From the NCBI RefSeq assembly GCF_000423165.1, contig NZ_KE383983.1, positions 393,965 to 457,964 on the forward strand: 64,000 nt of DNA. Reading direction: 5' to 3'. Positions 50,870-60,687 of this stretch are shown piece by piece. Each line of letters starts with the position of its first letter. Position 1 is the first letter of the stretch. A program made the translations under genes and the position numbers. The stretch comes from Pseudidiomarina sediminum DSM 21906. GTDB lineage: Bacteria > Pseudomonadota > Gammaproteobacteria > Enterobacterales > Alteromonadaceae. Under the pieces are notes generated by a model, which did not search any database, was not told the DNA's origin, and worked only from the letters and a program-made list of their open reading frames with translations.

Positions 50870-51631
50870 ATGGCCAGCACTGCGCGTGCATTAAATTGGC
50901 AGTTTTGGTCAGGCCTGGCGTTCTTTTTAGTGGTCGTGGCGAGCACCTTTACCGGGATTGGCTGGTTGTATTACACGGCGATGGATGCGCAGGAAGTACC
51001 GATTAAGCGGCTTTTGGTGCAAGGGGAGTTGCAGTATGTTGCGCCAGCTGATGTGCGGGAAACCTTGCTAAGTGACCCACTGGGCAGCTTTTTCTCGGCC
51101 GACGTCGATCGCATTCGCGCCCAGATTGAAGCGATGCCTTGGGTCGCTAAGGCTTCGGTACGAAAAGAGTGGCCTGACATTTTGAAAGTGTTCGTGGTGG
51201 AACAACAGCCACTCGCACATTGGAATGCAAATGAGCGTGATGATGCTTTGGTCAATCAAGCAGGGGAAGTGTTTTACGCGGATAAGAGCCGCTTGACAGT
51301 TAGGTTACCCTACTTGTCGGCACCAGAGCATGCGTTGACGCAAGCGGTACAGCAATACCGCGATTTACAAGAGCTATTGCAGTTGAACGGATTTGCAGTG
51401 CAAGAGGTCGCGTTAAGCGAGCGTTTTGCCGTCGAAGTGGTGTTACAAGATGGCGTGGTGTTACGCCTTGGTCGAGAAGCATTGTTTGAGCGCATTCAGC
51501 GGTTTATTGATTTATATCCGCAACTGCAAGGGCATCGTGATGATGCCGTCGTTGATGCAGTGGACTTAAGATACGATACGGGTGTCGCGGTAAGTTGGCG
51601 CGCACCAGACGAGCAACAGGAAGAGAGTTAA
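50870..51631 (+). CDS. ftsQ: FtsQ, divisome scaffold protein
   Basis: FtsQ is a bitopic protein that links early and late division proteins through FtsB and FtsL. The 253 residues have a helix (about 12-34), a POTRA domain (about 43-110; VPIKRLLVQGELQYVAPADV) and a beta domain (about 115-240). It is slightly shorter than in E. coli (276), lacking part of the N-terminal cytoplasmic tail and the C-terminus. Confidence 0.94.
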   Translation: MASTARALNWQFWSGLAFFLVVVASTFTGIGWLYYTAMDAQEVPIKRLLVQGELQYVAPADVRETLLSDPLGSFFSADVDRIRAQIEAMPWVAKASVRKEWPDILKVFVVEQQPLAHWNANERDDALVNQAGEVFYADKSRLTVRLPYLSAPEHALTQAVQQYRDLQELLQLNGFAVQEVALSERFAVEVVLQDGVVLRLGREALFERIQRFIDLYPQLQGHRDDAVVDAVDLRYDTGVAVSWRAPDEQQEES

Positions 51632-51636
51632 AAGGC

Positions 51637-52869
51637 ATGTCAAAAGCAACAGAGCGAAATATGGTTGTTGGCTTGGATATCGGCACCAGTAAAGTGGTGA
51701 CGTTGATCGGTGAAGTCATGCCTGACGGCGAAATTAGCGTGATTGGCGTTGGTGCTGCCGCTGCCCGAGGTATGGATAAGGGTGGCGTGAACGATTTGAA
51801 CTTAGTCGTACAGTCGATTCAACGTGCCGTGGAAGAAGCTGAGTTGATGGCGGATTGCCGTATTGCATCCGTCTATTTGAATATTTCGGGCCGCCACATC
51901 GCTTGCCAAAACGAAAGTGGCATGGTGCCGATTAACGAAGCGGAAGTCACCCAAGACGACGTTGATAGCGTGATCCATGCCGCCAAAGCTGTGCCGATTG
52001 CGCAAGAGCGCCGCATTTTACATGTGTTGCCACAAGAATTTGTGATCGACTCGCAAGAGAGTATTAAAAGCCCTATTGGCATGTCGGGCGTACGGATGGA
52101 ATCGAAAGTCCATATTGTTACCTGTGCCAATGATATGGCGAAGAATATTGAAAAAGCCGTTGAACGTTGTGGTTTGACCGTTGATCGCCTGATTTTCTCA
52201 GCGCTTGCCTCAAGTTACTCGGTGTTGACCGAAGATGAAAAAGACTTAGGCGTGGCGTTGGTCGATATGGGAGCAGGTACCATTGATATCTGTATTTATA
52301 CCGGTGGCGTGCTGCGTCATACGGCGGTTATTCCGGCGGCCGGTAACCAGGTGACCAGTGATATTGCGAAAATTTTCCGTACACCATTGAATCATGCGGA
52401 AGAAATCAAGACCAAGTATGCATGTGCGCTTTGTCAGCTGGTGAGCAAGGACGACAATATCGAAGTGCCATCGGTCGGCGGGCGTCCATCACGCGTGATG
52501 CAGCGCCATATTTTAGCGGAGGTTGTAGAGCCTCGTTATCAAGAGCTGTTTGAATTGATCCGTGATGAAATTAAAAACAGTGGGTTAGATGAGCAGATCG
52601 CCGCTGGTATCGTGTTAACCGGTGGTTGCGGCCGGATGGAAGGCGCCATTGAGTTTGCGGAAGAAATCTTCCAAATGCCGGTGCGCCTCGGCGAACCTCT
52701 GGGCACCAAAGGGTTGAGTGATTATGTGCAAGATCCAACCTATGCCACAGCGGTAGGTTTGTTGCGCTACGGGCAAAAAGATCTGCAATCACGTCAAGAA
52801 GACCCACGTGACAATAATGTCATTGGTTTGTGGAAGCGGGTGCACGGCTGGTTTAAAGGCGAATTTTAA
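51637..52869 (+). CDS. ftsA: FtsA, actin-like membrane tether for FtsZ
   Basis: FtsA is the actin-homologue ATPase that anchors FtsZ protofilaments to the membrane. From ATG 51637 it has 410 residues: phosphate-1 loop VVGLDIGTSKVVTLIG, phosphate-2 loop VDMGAGTIDICIY, adenosine motif TGGCGRMEGAIEFAEE and a C-terminal amphipathic helix (GLWKRVHGWFKGEF). A frame extending into ftsQ is rejected because it lacks homologous sequence. It is followed by a short gap with a likely ftsZ promoter. Confidence 0.96.
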   Translation: MSKATERNMVVGLDIGTSKVVTLIGEVMPDGEISVIGVGAAAARGMDKGGVNDLNLVVQSIQRAVEEAELMADCRIASVYLNISGRHIACQNESGMVPINEAEVTQDDVDSVIHAAKAVPIAQERRILHVLPQEFVIDSQESIKSPIGMSGVRMESKVHIVTCANDMAKNIEKAVERCGLTVDRLIFSALASSYSVLTEDEKDLGVALVDMGAGTIDICIYTGGVLRHTAVIPAAGNQVTSDIAKIFRTPLNHAEEIKTKYACALCQLVSKDDNIEVPSVGGRPSRVMQRHILAEVVEPRYQELFELIRDEIKNSGLDEQIAAGIVLTGGCGRMEGAIEFAEEIFQMPVRLGEPLGTKGLSDYVQDPTYATAVGLLRYGQKDLQSRQEDPRDNNVIGLWKRVHGWFKGEF

Positions 52870-52882
52870 GAAAAACAACGCT

Positions 52883-52910
52883 TTGGAAAAGTTTTTTGGG
52901 GTAGTACAAT
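52883..52910 (+). promoter_or_regulatory. Likely ftsZ promoter
   Basis: TTGGAA (52883-52888) and TACAAT (52905-52910) with 16 bases between lie in the 65-base ftsA-ftsZ gap. They would give ftsZ its own transcription in addition to read-through from the cluster. Confidence 0.55.
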
Positions 52911-52934
52911 AAGCAGGTAGAAAGGAGAAACAAC

Positions 52935-54155
52935 ATGTCTGAAGTATTCGAAGTAGTCGACAACTTTGACAGCGATGCGGTCATTAAGGTCATCGGTGTA
53001 GGTGGCGGCGGTGGTAACGCCGTAAAACACATGATCAGTGAATCCATTGAAGGAGTGCAGTTCTTAGCTGCAAACACTGACGCGCAGTCATTACGTAATC
53101 ATGGTGCTCACGTGACCATTCAACTTGGTGATGAAATGACCAAGGGATTGGGGGCTGGCGCAAACCCAGAAGTGGGTCGTCAAGCTGCAGAAGAGACCAG
53201 AGAAGAGATTAAAAAACACCTTGAAGGTGCGGACATGATCTTTATCGCCGCCGGTATGGGTGGTGGCACGGGAACCGGTGCTGCACCTGTGGTTGCCGAA
53301 GTGGCTCGTGATCTTGGTATCTTGACCGTTGCGGTGGTCACCAAGCCGTTCCCATTTGAAGGGCGCAAGCGTATGGCTGTTGCCGACGAAGGTATCGCGC
53401 AATTGGGGCGTTATGTTGACTCGTTGATTACCATTCCGAACGAGAAGCTGTTGAAAGTGCTTGGCAAGGGCACCAGCTTGCTTGATGCATTCAGTGCCGC
53501 CAACAATGTGTTATTGGGCGCTGTGCAAGGTATCGCGGATCTGATCACGCGTACTGGTTTGATTAACGTCGACTTTGCAGACGTACGTGCAGTTATGCGT
53601 GAAATGGGTACCGCGATGATGGGTACCGGCATTGCGCGTGGTGAAGAGCGTGCGCAAGAAGCCGCTGAGATGGCGATTAATAGCCCACTGTTGGAAGACA
53701 TCGATCTGTCTGGCGCGCGGGGCGTATTGGTGAATATCACCGCTGGCCTTGATATGAGCATCGACGAGTTTGAAACCGTTGGTAGCACGGTGAAAGCTTT
53801 TGCCGCTGAAAATGCAACGGTGATCGTGGGAACTGTTATTGATCCAGAGATGTCTGAAGAAATGCGCGTTACCGTTGTGGCAACAGGTATTGGTGCAGAG
53901 CGTAAGCCAGATATCTCGTTAGTGAATAGTGGTCGCGAGAAGGCGCGTGAGCAAGGCTACAGCAATAATCGCTCTGGTGGTTACCAAACCGGTGGCGCTG
54001 CGACTGCACGTGCACTTGAGCCAGAAACTGAAGCTTACGAAAGCGAAGAGTATGACGTGCACGCTGAAAAACCAGCGAGCAAGCCACAATCGCAAAGCGG
54101 CAAGGATATGGACTATTTAGATATCCCTGCATTCTTGCGCCGTCAAGTGGACTAA
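52935..54155 (+). CDS. ftsZ: FtsZ, tubulin-like division protein
   Basis: FtsZ is the GTPase that forms the Z-ring. The 406 residues contain the [11 protein letters not shown] loop, the tubulin signature [10 protein letters not shown], the synergy (T7) loop region and a disordered linker (about 318-390). The conserved C-terminal peptide [12 protein letters not shown] binds FtsA/ZipA, and probably ZapD, encoded at the end of the window. An AAGGAG ribosome site is ideally placed. Confidence 0.98.
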   Translation: MSEVFEVVDNFDSDAVIKVIGVGGGGGNAVKHMISESIEGVQFLAANTDAQSLRNHGAHVTIQLGDEMTKGLGAGANPEVGRQAAEETREEIKKHLEGADMIFIAAGMGGGTGTGAAPVVAEVARDLGILTVAVVTKPFPFEGRKRMAVADEGIAQLGRYVDSLITIPNEKLLKVLGKGTSLLDAFSAANNVLLGAVQGIADLITRTGLINVDFADVRAVMREMGTAMMGTGIARGEERAQEAAEMAINSPLLEDIDLSGARGVLVNITAGLDMSIDEFETVGSTVKAFAAENATVIVGTVIDPEMSEEMRVTVVATGIGAERKPDISLVNSGREKAREQGYSNNRSGGYQTGGAATARALEPETEAYESEEYDVHAEKPASKPQSQSGKDMDYLDIPAFLRRQVD

Positions 54156-54198
54156 GCGTCCGCTCGATAGCGTTAAGTAAGCGTAAAGAATTCGCGTA

Positions 54199-54218
54199 TT
54201 CGCAAGTAAAATTGCGAA
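54199..54218 (+). promoter_or_regulatory. Palindrome overlapping the lpxC -35 box
   Basis: TTCGCAA and TTGCGAA are perfect inverted repeats with a 6-base spacer. The right arm contains the -35 hexamer of the lpxC promoter. There is no T-run, so an operator or small RNA hairpin is more likely than a terminator. Confidence 0.4.
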
Positions 54219-54240
54219 AAGAACAGATTTTGGGTAAAAT
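54212..54240 (+). promoter_or_regulatory. Likely lpxC promoter
   Basis: TTGCGA (54212-54217), a 17-base spacer and TAAAAT (54235-54240) lie 47 bases before the lpxC ATG, in the 131-base ftsZ-lpxC gap. Confidence 0.65.
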
Positions 54241-54286
54241 ATTGCGCCTTTAACTGGCCAGACGAGAAGAGTGAGAACGACATCGA

Positions 54287-55201
54287 ATGCTGAAACAACG
54301 CACAATTAAACAACCTATTGCGACCACAGGTGTGGGTCTGCACAAAGGTAATAAGGTTCAATTGACGCTACGTCCAGCTCCAGCCAATACCGGTTTGGTG
54401 TTTCGTCGTGTTGATTTAAAACCTGCGGTTGATATTCGTGCCGACGCTGGGTTGGTGCGCGATACCCGTATGTGCACATGTTTGATCAATGACGAAAACG
54501 TTCGCGTGTCGACAGTTGAACACCTTCTTGCAGCAATCGCTGCGATGGGTATCGACAACCTCATCATCGAAGTGAACAGCCATGAGATTCCAATCATGGA
54601 CGGTAGCTCGCATCCTTTTATATACCTGCTACAGAGTGCGGGCATCGAGGAACAAGGCGTAGCGAAAAAATTTATCCGAATCAAACAACCGGTGCGTGTT
54701 GAAGACGGTGACAAATGGGCGGAACTACTACCCCATAATGGTTTCCGCATTGATTTTGCCATCGACTTCGATCACCCGGCCATCGCTGATACCAATCAGG
54801 TCGTCAGTATGGACTTTAGTACCACCAGCTTCATGAAAGATATTAGCCGGGCGCGTACGTTTGGTTTTATGAAAGATATCGAATTCTTGCGCGCTAACAA
54901 CTTAGCGCTGGGTGGGAGTTTTGACAACGCTGTGGTGTTGGACGAATTCCGCATCTTGAACAGCGACGGTTTGCGTTATGACGATGAGTTCGTCAAGCAT
55001 AAAGTACTCGACGCAGTGGGCGACCTCTATATCGGTGGCCATGCCATTTTGGGGCATTTACGTGCGCACAAATCAGGTCATGCGTTGAATAACCAGTTGC
55101 TGCGAGCCGTACTTGAAACGCAAGAGGCTTGGGAATTTGTCACCTTTGAGGATGAGGCGGCCGAATCGCCCATCGCTTTTGCGAGTCCACTTACCGCTTA
55201 A
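54287..55201 (+). CDS. lpxC: LpxC, UDP-3-O-acyl-GlcNAc deacetylase
   Basis: LpxC is the zinc deacetylase of the first committed step of lipid A synthesis. The 304-residue length is standard (E. coli 305). Zinc ligand H79 lies in [17 protein letters not shown], and the remaining ligands lie in the [14 protein letters not shown] block. The [12 protein letters not shown] segment is also conserved. In enterics LpxC is degraded by FtsH through its C-terminal tail; here the tail ends FASPLTA. It has its own promoter and terminator. Confidence 0.97.
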   Translation: MLKQRTIKQPIATTGVGLHKGNKVQLTLRPAPANTGLVFRRVDLKPAVDIRADAGLVRDTRMCTCLINDENVRVSTVEHLLAAIAAMGIDNLIIEVNSHEIPIMDGSSHPFIYLLQSAGIEEQGVAKKFIRIKQPVRVEDGDKWAELLPHNGFRIDFAIDFDHPAIADTNQVVSMDFSTTSFMKDISRARTFGFMKDIEFLRANNLALGGSFDNAVVLDEFRILNSDGLRYDDEFVKHKVLDAVGDLYIGGHAILGHLRAHKSGHALNNQLLRAVLETQEAWEFVTFEDEAAESPIAFASPLTA

Positions 55202-55204
55202 ACG

Positions 55205-55234
55205 AAAGCCTGCATCAACGTGCAGGCTTTTTTC
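55205..55234 (+). terminator. Intrinsic terminator after lpxC
   Basis: AAGCCTGCA and TGCAGGCT with a 6-base loop (TCAACG) are followed by TTTTTTCTTT, four bases after the lpxC stop. It closes the dcw-lpxC unit. Confidence 0.93.
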
Positions 55235-55244
55235 TTTCTAGGCG

Positions 55245-55718
55245 TTAGTTCGTCTCATCTGCGCTGTATTTATCGGCCAAGGCTAACAGTTGCGAGCGCA
55301 GCGGCTCTTCACAAAGCGCTGCTTGTTCACGTAGTTTTTTGACCGTGTCTGATTCAGTAGGTGCCTGCTTTGCCGCCGCTTTTTGAGGAGCTTGCGAGAG
55401 TTGGGAACGGTTTGGACGAATGCGTATTTCAATCCTATCGGCCACAGGCGTAGCATGAGTTTGAAAATACGTTATAATGCGCCCTTGTTCGGTTTTTATC
55501 CGCTGCCCAACGGCGGCCGATGAAACCTTTAAAGTAAGGGACGGTGCGTTGAGTTGAATGACCTCACAGTGAGGTGCCAATTCGTCTAACCCAAGCTGGC
55601 TGAAACAGTCACGTAAGAGCTGTTGCCATTGCGTATAGTGTTCCGAGTAGTCGGCAAACTGTTGCAGTCGCTGACTACCAAGGAGTTGATCGAGCTTTTT
55701 CGGTCGACGACGCGCCAT
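55245..55718 (-). CDS. dciA: DciA-type DUF721 protein, helicase loader
   Basis: This 157-residue protein has an N-terminal DUF721 domain (about 5-105). DciA is the ancestral loader of the replicative helicase DnaB in bacteria without DnaC. The order lpxC-dciA-M23-secA is typical of marine gammaproteobacteria, where E. coli has secM. The conserved LTLKVSSAAVGQRIKTEQGRI-like core is present; the C-terminal half (about 108-157) is polar and Lys/Glu-rich, as expected for the flexible tail. Confidence 0.85.
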   Translation of the reverse strand: MARRRPKKLDQLLGSQRLQQFADYSEHYTQWQQLLRDCFSQLGLDELAPHCEVIQLNAPSLTLKVSSAAVGQRIKTEQGRIITYFQTHATPVADRIEIRIRPNRSQLSQAPQKAAAKQAPTESDTVKKLREQAALCEEPLRSQLLALADKYSADETN

Positions 55719-55758
55719 AGTTCCAACTCAACTGAAATATAAAGCAACGAGAGGTTGC

Positions 55759-56694
55759 ATGAGTTTAACAGTCTTCTACAAAGGCTCCAAAGTTAAATTT
55801 AAGCTGCAGGCGAGTCGCCGCAAGCTGTTCGCGCTTGCATTCGTGGCGAGTGTGGGCTTAATGCTATTGGTGCGGCCATGGCAAGCGTGGAGCGGTTATA
55901 GCGTGACCCAGGTACGCGAGCAAATTACTGCTGAGCAGCGTAGCTTAGCTGCCCAGTCGCAGGTGGTGCAAGAGATTCGCGCTGAGACCGAAAAGCGACT
56001 TACCGCGCTCACGATTCAACTTGGCGAAATGAAGGCGCGGGTGCGCCAGTTAGATAGTCTGGGTGAGCGTCTTGCGGATGCTGCGGAAATTGATGTCAGC
56101 GATATCTTGCAGCATTCGTCAGCAAATGTTGCCGTTGGTGGTCCCGAGGCGTCTATTTTGGAAGCACCACGCCCTCCAGCTGTCGAGGTGATGGCTGAGC
56201 TCGATGCGTTGTTGCTGCACCTCGAAGATAAACAAAATCAACTCTCAGCACTTGAATCTGTGCTGATGCGTCATCATATCTCGACAGAGAGTTTTGTGGC
56301 TGGTCGTCCTGTTGATGGTGGCTGGTTGAGCTCGCATTATGGTGCACGTAAAGATCCTTTTACAGGCGAGCCATCGATGCACAAGGGGATTGATTTCGCC
56401 AACCTTGAAGCTGATGCAGGTGTATTCGCAACTGGGGCAGGTGTGGTAACTTGGTCCGGTGAGCGTTATGGCTATGGTAAGCTTATCGAGATTGATCACG
56501 GCGGTGGTTTAAAAACGCGTTATGGCCATTGTGCTGAACTATTGGTGAACACTGGCGATGTGGTCACCCGAGGTCAGGAAATCGCTAAATTGGGGAGTAC
56601 TGGACGTTCTACTGGGCCTCATGTGCATTACGAAGTTTTGCGTAATGAGCGCCATATTGACCCCAGTAAGTATGTCTATCGTGAGGCGCCGTAA
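55759..56694 (+). CDS. M23 (LytM) peptidase with N-terminal anchor and coiled coil
   Basis: This 311-residue murein endopeptidase-like protein has an N-terminal membrane helix (about 23-40), a coiled coil (about 50-110 and 145-172) and a C-terminal LytM domain (about 185-305). All zinc and catalytic residues are visible: H208 and D212 (HKGID), H257 (YGHCAE), and H288/H290 (GPHVHYE). It should therefore be an active endopeptidase, not a degenerate activator such as EnvC. It sits 39 bases upstream of secA. No E. coli gene symbol can be given safely. Confidence 0.9.
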   Translation: MSLTVFYKGSKVKFKLQASRRKLFALAFVASVGLMLLVRPWQAWSGYSVTQVREQITAEQRSLAAQSQVVQEIRAETEKRLTALTIQLGEMKARVRQLDSLGERLADAAEIDVSDILQHSSANVAVGGPEASILEAPRPPAVEVMAELDALLLHLEDKQNQLSALESVLMRHHISTESFVAGRPVDGGWLSSHYGARKDPFTGEPSMHKGIDFANLEADAGVFATGAGVVTWSGERYGYGKLIEIDHGGGLKTRYGHCAELLVNTGDVVTRGQEIAKLGSTGRSTGPHVHYEVLRNERHIDPSKYVYREAP

Positions 56695-56733
56695 CGGCTT
56701 CACTTACATTCAACAACAGGATAATTAAGTCAC

Positions 56734-59439
56734 ATGTTAGGTAGTCTGTTTCGCAAAGTTTTTGGTAGTCGCAATGACCGTATTCTGAAAGGTTTACAAA
56801 AAAAAGTTGCTGCGATTAATGCCTTAGAACCTGAATTTGAAGCGCTCAGCGATAGCGAACTAAAACAAAAAACCGCTGAATTTAAAAAGCGCGTCGCAGA
56901 TGGTGAAACGCTCGATGCTATTCTTGTTGAAGCTTTTGCAACGGTGCGTGAGGCGAGTAAGCGTGTGTTCAACATGCGGCACTTCGACGTACAGTTGATT
57001 GGCGGTATGATCCTAAACGATAACCGTATTGCCGAGATGCGAACTGGTGAAGGTAAAACCTTAACCGCGACCCTTCCTGCCTACCTCAATGCCTTGTCAG
57101 GTAAAGGTGTTCACATTGTTACCGTGAACGATTACTTGGCGCGTCGTGATGCTGAGACCAACCGTCCGTTGTTTGAATTCCTCGACTTATCGGTGGCCTT
57201 TAATATTCCGGGTATGCAGCATGCTGAAAAGCAACAAGCTTACGCGGCAGATATTACCTATGGTACCAACAACGAATTTGGTTTCGACTATTTGCGTGAC
57301 AACATGGCGTTCTCACCGAAAGAACGTGTTCAGCGCAAATTAAACTACGCCATTGTCGATGAGGTCGACTCGATTTTGATCGATGAGGCACGTACGCCAC
57401 TAATTATTTCGGGTGCCGCCGAAGATAGTTCAGAGCTGTATAAGCAAATGAACGACATCGTGCCATTACTGAACCGTGCCGATGAAGAAGATACCGAAGA
57501 GAAGCGCGGTGAAGGTGACTTCACCATCGATGAGAAAGCACGCCAATTGCACCTGACAGAAAACGGTCAAGAGCATGTAGAGGCAATTCTTAAAGAGCGT
57601 GGCTTGCTGGAAGAGCATGATTCACTTTACTCAGCAGCAAATATTACCTTGTTGCACCACGTGAACGCGGCGTTGCGTGCGCACCATTTGTATCAGAAAG
57701 ACGTCGACTACATCGTTAAAGACGACCAAATCGTGATTGTCGATGAGCATACCGGTCGTACCATGGAAGGCCGCCGTTGGTCTGAAGGCTTACACCAAGC
57801 GATGGAAGCCAAAGAAGGCGTTAAAATTCAGAATGAAAACCAAACCTTGGCATCGATTACCTTCCAGAACTACTTCCGTTTGTACGAGAAGCTTGCGGGG
57901 ATGACAGGTACTGCCGATACCGAAGCGTTTGAGTTCCAATCGATTTACGGCTTGGAAACTGTCGTTATTCCTACCAACCGGCCAATGATTCGTGATGATC
58001 GTGCTGACTTGATCTTTATGACCACCGAAGAAAAGTATGAAGCCATCGTTGCCGACATCGAAGAATGTCGTGCCGCGAAGCGTCCGGTGTTAGTAGGTAC
58101 AGTATCGATTGAAAACTCAGAATTATTGTCGAACTTCTTACGCAAGAAAAAGATCCCGCACAATGTCCTGAATGCTAAATTCCACGCGAAAGAAGCCGAT
58201 ATTATTGAGCAGGCTGGTTTACCAGGAGCAGTCACCATTGCCACCAACATGGCGGGTCGTGGTACCGATATCGTGCTAGGTGGTAACTTACAAGCAGAGA
58301 TTGAGAAACTTACCGATCCGACGCCAGAGCAGATTGAACAGGTGAAAGCCGAGTGGCGCAAACGCCATGATCAAGTGGTTGAATCAGGTGGTTTGCATAT
58401 CATCGGTACTGAGCGTCATGAATCACGCCGTATTGATAACCAGTTGCGCGGTCGTTCAGGTCGTCAAGGTGATCCAGGTTCATCACGCTTCTATTTGTCG
58501 CTTGATGATAGCTTGATGCGTATTTTTGCGTCAGAGCGCATGGCAGGCTTGTGGAAGCGCCTAGGTATGAAGCGCGGCGAAGCGATTGAGCACCCGTGGG
58601 TGAACCGTGCTGTTGAAAATGCGCAGCGTAAAGTTGAAGGCCGCAACTTCGATATCCGTAAAGCGCTACTCGAGTTTGATGATGTCGCAAACGATCAGCG
58701 TAAAGTCGTGTACGAGCAACGTAACGAATTGCTCGACGAAGGCGATATTTCTGAAACTATCCAAGTGATCCGCGCGGATGTGCTCGACCAGGTGATTAGT
58801 GAATACATCCCACCACAATCATTGGAAGAAATGTGGAATGTGCAGGGCTTAGAAGAGCGTTTACGCGTCGATTTCGATTTACCTGTGCCGGTGCAACAAT
58901 GGTTGGATGAAGACGATAAGCTGCATGAAGAGAGCCTTCGCGAGAAGTTGCTGGCGGCGCTTGAAGAAGCCTATCAGCAGAAAGAGCAACAAGTCGGTGT
59001 AGACGTTTTACGTCAGTTTGAGAAAGCCATCATGTTGCAAAGTCTCGACTCACATTGGAAAGAGCATTTGGCGGCAATGGACCACTTGCGCCAGGGGATT
59101 AACCTGCGTAGCTATGCGCAGAAAAACCCGAAACAAGAGTACAAGCGTGAAGCTTTCGAATTGTTCTCAAACATGCTGGAAGAGTTGAAGCTTGATGTGG
59201 TGACCATTCTGAGCAAGGTGCGCGTCCGTGCTGAGGAAGATGTAGAAGCGGTTGAGCAGAAGCGTCGGGAAGCAGCGGAGCGTCAAGCGCAGCAACAACG
59301 TTATCAGCATGAAGCTGCCGCGACCAGCGGCAGTGATAGCGCTGAGCCAGCCGCTGCTGGTGGCGCACGGGTGGGGCGCAATGAACCTTGCCCATGTGGC
59401 TCAGGTAAGAAGTATAAGCAGTGCCATGGCAAGCTCTAA
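56734..59439 (+). CDS. secA: SecA, preprotein translocase ATPase
   Basis: SecA drives protein export through SecYEG. The 901 residues (E. coli 901) contain Walker [28 protein letters not shown] (Walker B), the [14 protein letters not shown] linker, [11 protein letters not shown], the helical scaffold and a C-terminal SEC-C zinc motif [16 protein letters not shown] (C x C x8 C H), which binds SecB. There is no SecM-like arrest gene upstream. It overlaps mutT by 14 bases. Confidence 0.98.
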   Translation: MLGSLFRKVFGSRNDRILKGLQKKVAAINALEPEFEALSDSELKQKTAEFKKRVADGETLDAILVEAFATVREASKRVFNMRHFDVQLIGGMILNDNRIAEMRTGEGKTLTATLPAYLNALSGKGVHIVTVNDYLARRDAETNRPLFEFLDLSVAFNIPGMQHAEKQQAYAADITYGTNNEFGFDYLRDNMAFSPKERVQRKLNYAIVDEVDSILIDEARTPLIISGAAEDSSELYKQMNDIVPLLNRADEEDTEEKRGEGDFTIDEKARQLHLTENGQEHVEAILKERGLLEEHDSLYSAANITLLHHVNAALRAHHLYQKDVDYIVKDDQIVIVDEHTGRTMEGRRWSEGLHQAMEAKEGVKIQNENQTLASITFQNYFRLYEKLAGMTGTADTEAFEFQSIYGLETVVIPTNRPMIRDDRADLIFMTTEEKYEAIVADIEECRAAKRPVLVGTVSIENSELLSNFLRKKKIPHNVLNAKFHAKEADIIEQAGLPGAVTIATNMAGRGTDIVLGGNLQAEIEKLTDPTPEQIEQVKAEWRKRHDQVVESGGLHIIGTERHESRRIDNQLRGRSGRQGDPGSSRFYLSLDDSLMRIFASERMAGLWKRLGMKRGEAIEHPWVNRAVENAQRKVEGRNFDIRKALLEFDDVANDQRKVVYEQRNELLDEGDISETIQVIRADVLDQVISEYIPPQSLEEMWNVQGLEERLRVDFDLPVPVQQWLDEDDKLHEESLREKLLAALEEAYQQKEQQVGVDVLRQFEKAIMLQSLDSHWKEHLAAMDHLRQGINLRSYAQKNPKQEYKREAFELFSNMLEELKLDVVTILSKVRVRAEEDVEAVEQKRREAAERQAQQQRYQHEAAATSGSDSAEPAAAGGARVGRNEPCPCGSGKKYKQCHGKL

Positions 59440-59821
59440 TCCCGTCCATGTTGCCGTTGGTGTCATTGAAGACACCGACGGTAACGTTTTTATTAGCAAA
59501 CGTCACAAAGCCTTACATCAAGGCGACAAATGGGAATTCCCCGGCGGCAAAGTTGAAGCTGGTGAAACCGTTTATGATGCGCTGGTACGTGAGCTACGCG
59601 AAGAGTGTAATATCGAAGTGACAGCGGCGTCGCCGTTGACTGTGATCCATCACGATTATGATGATAAGCGTGTGGTGCTTGATGTGTGGCGGGTGACGCG
59701 TTTTACTGGCGAGATAGAGCAGAAAGAAGGGCAAGAGTGGTTGTGGGTCGCCCCGTATGCCCTTGTGGCATATCCGTTCCCTGCGGCGAATCAACCGATT
59801 ATTGACTTACTGCAGCAGTAG
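59426..59821 (+). CDS. mutT: MutT, 8-oxo-dGTP diphosphatase
   Basis: MutT hydrolyses 8-oxo-dGTP and prevents A-to-C transversions. From ATG 59426 it has 131 residues. The Nudix box lies at 41-63 ([15 protein letters not shown] then RELREECNI) with all metal-binding Glu residues present; the consensus Gly near the end is Asn (N62). The frame is open far upstream within secA, but the ATG at 59426 gives the standard length and N-terminus ([19 protein letters not shown]). The conserved mutT-secA adjacency supports the call. Confidence 0.94.
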   Translation: MASSNPVHVAVGVIEDTDGNVFISKRHKALHQGDKWEFPGGKVEAGETVYDALVRELREECNIEVTAASPLTVIHHDYDDKRVVLDVWRVTRFTGEIEQKEGQEWLWVAPYALVAYPFPAANQPIIDLLQQ

Positions 59822-59852
59822 CAGGGTTGCACTCACTGTGCATCCCGTGCAT

Positions 59853-60686
59853 TTACGGGCAGAGCGCTAGCTCAAACTCGACATCACTTTCGTACGACGC
59901 TTTGCCTTGTTGTGGGGCGTTACTCAAAAATCTTACGCTAAAACGCTGTTTATGGCCGCTCACAACAGGATAGGCGGGCACTGAAGCTGGTACGCGTAAA
60001 CGCAGCAAACTTAACGGTTCCGTGCTCTCTTGCAGTAAGCCACCCTCGGCTACCACCCATTGGAAATGTGCCTGTCCACGCAGTAACTCAAGCTCAAGCG
60101 CTAAACCTTGAAAGAGTGCTTCAAACTCATGCCACCAGCGTTGGCAATCGTCGTCACGGCGTTGCTGTGACTGATGTAACCAAAAGTGTAACTGTGGCAC
60201 ATCGAAGTTACAGGTACCGCCGGGCATCCCAAAACGTTGGCGGGTTACACTCAGTAAACGGTCTTGCTTGAGGTGACTACCCACCCGGGTCAGAGGCTGA
60301 ATTGCTTGAATTGCGCTTTTCACACGTTCTGCAAGGCTTTGTACTTGCTGCTGATTGACATCTGGGTGCTGCGACCAAACGTGGAGCTGTGCACGACGTC
60401 GATCGAGATCTTTTTGAACATCGGTACGCACGTCACTGCGTTCACATAACTCTAAGATTGCAAACAGCGCGTCGAAATAGCGGGCATAATTGTCTGCCGT
60501 GACAGGCGTGTCAGGTTTTAAAATGCCCCGCAGATGTTCAAGACGCAAGTAAGTGCGTACCCGCTCATGCAGTGGATACTCATAATTGATTGTGTAAGCT
60601 TCGTCGATTGCATCATCCATCGGCTCTATCATAGCGGCTTCTGAATCTGTTGCAATGCCTTGAAACAAGTCTGACTGGTGGCTCAT
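59853..60686 (-). CDS. zapD: ZapD, Z-ring associated protein
   Basis: ZapD (YacF) binds the FtsZ C-terminal tail and bundles filaments. From ATG 60686 it has 277 residues against 247 in E. coli. The extra length is an acidic N-terminal stretch (about 1-33, many D/E) before the conserved YEYPLHERVRTYLRLEHL start, so a shorter start at the internal Met21 or Met25 is possible. An AAGGAATG ribosome site favours 60686. It lies one base after coaE. The FtsZ target is in the same window. Confidence 0.92.
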   Translation of the reverse strand: MSHQSDLFQGIATDSEAAMIEPMDDAIDEAYTINYEYPLHERVRTYLRLEHLRGILKPDTPVTADNYARYFDALFAILELCERSDVRTDVQKDLDRRRAQLHVWSQHPDVNQQQVQSLAERVKSAIQAIQPLTRVGSHLKQDRLLSVTRQRFGMPGGTCNFDVPQLHFWLHQSQQRRDDDCQRWWHEFEALFQGLALELELLRGQAHFQWVVAEGGLLQESTEPLSLLRLRVPASVPAYPVVSGHKQRFSVRFLSNAPQQGKASYESDVEFELALCP

Positions 60687-60687
60687 T

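Noticed and set aside
54199-54218. Terminator after ftsZ
   Set aside because: The inverted repeat has no T-run on either strand and overlaps the lpxC -35 box, so an operator-type role is more plausible.
55201-55758. secM-type arrest peptide upstream of secA
   Set aside because: No short plus-strand gene with a signal sequence and an arrest-like C-terminus is seen; the space is filled by dciA and the M23 gene.
59252-59425. Long N-terminal extension of MutT within secA
   Set aside because: The added residues are the secA 3' end read in another frame; MutT from 59426 is already full length.
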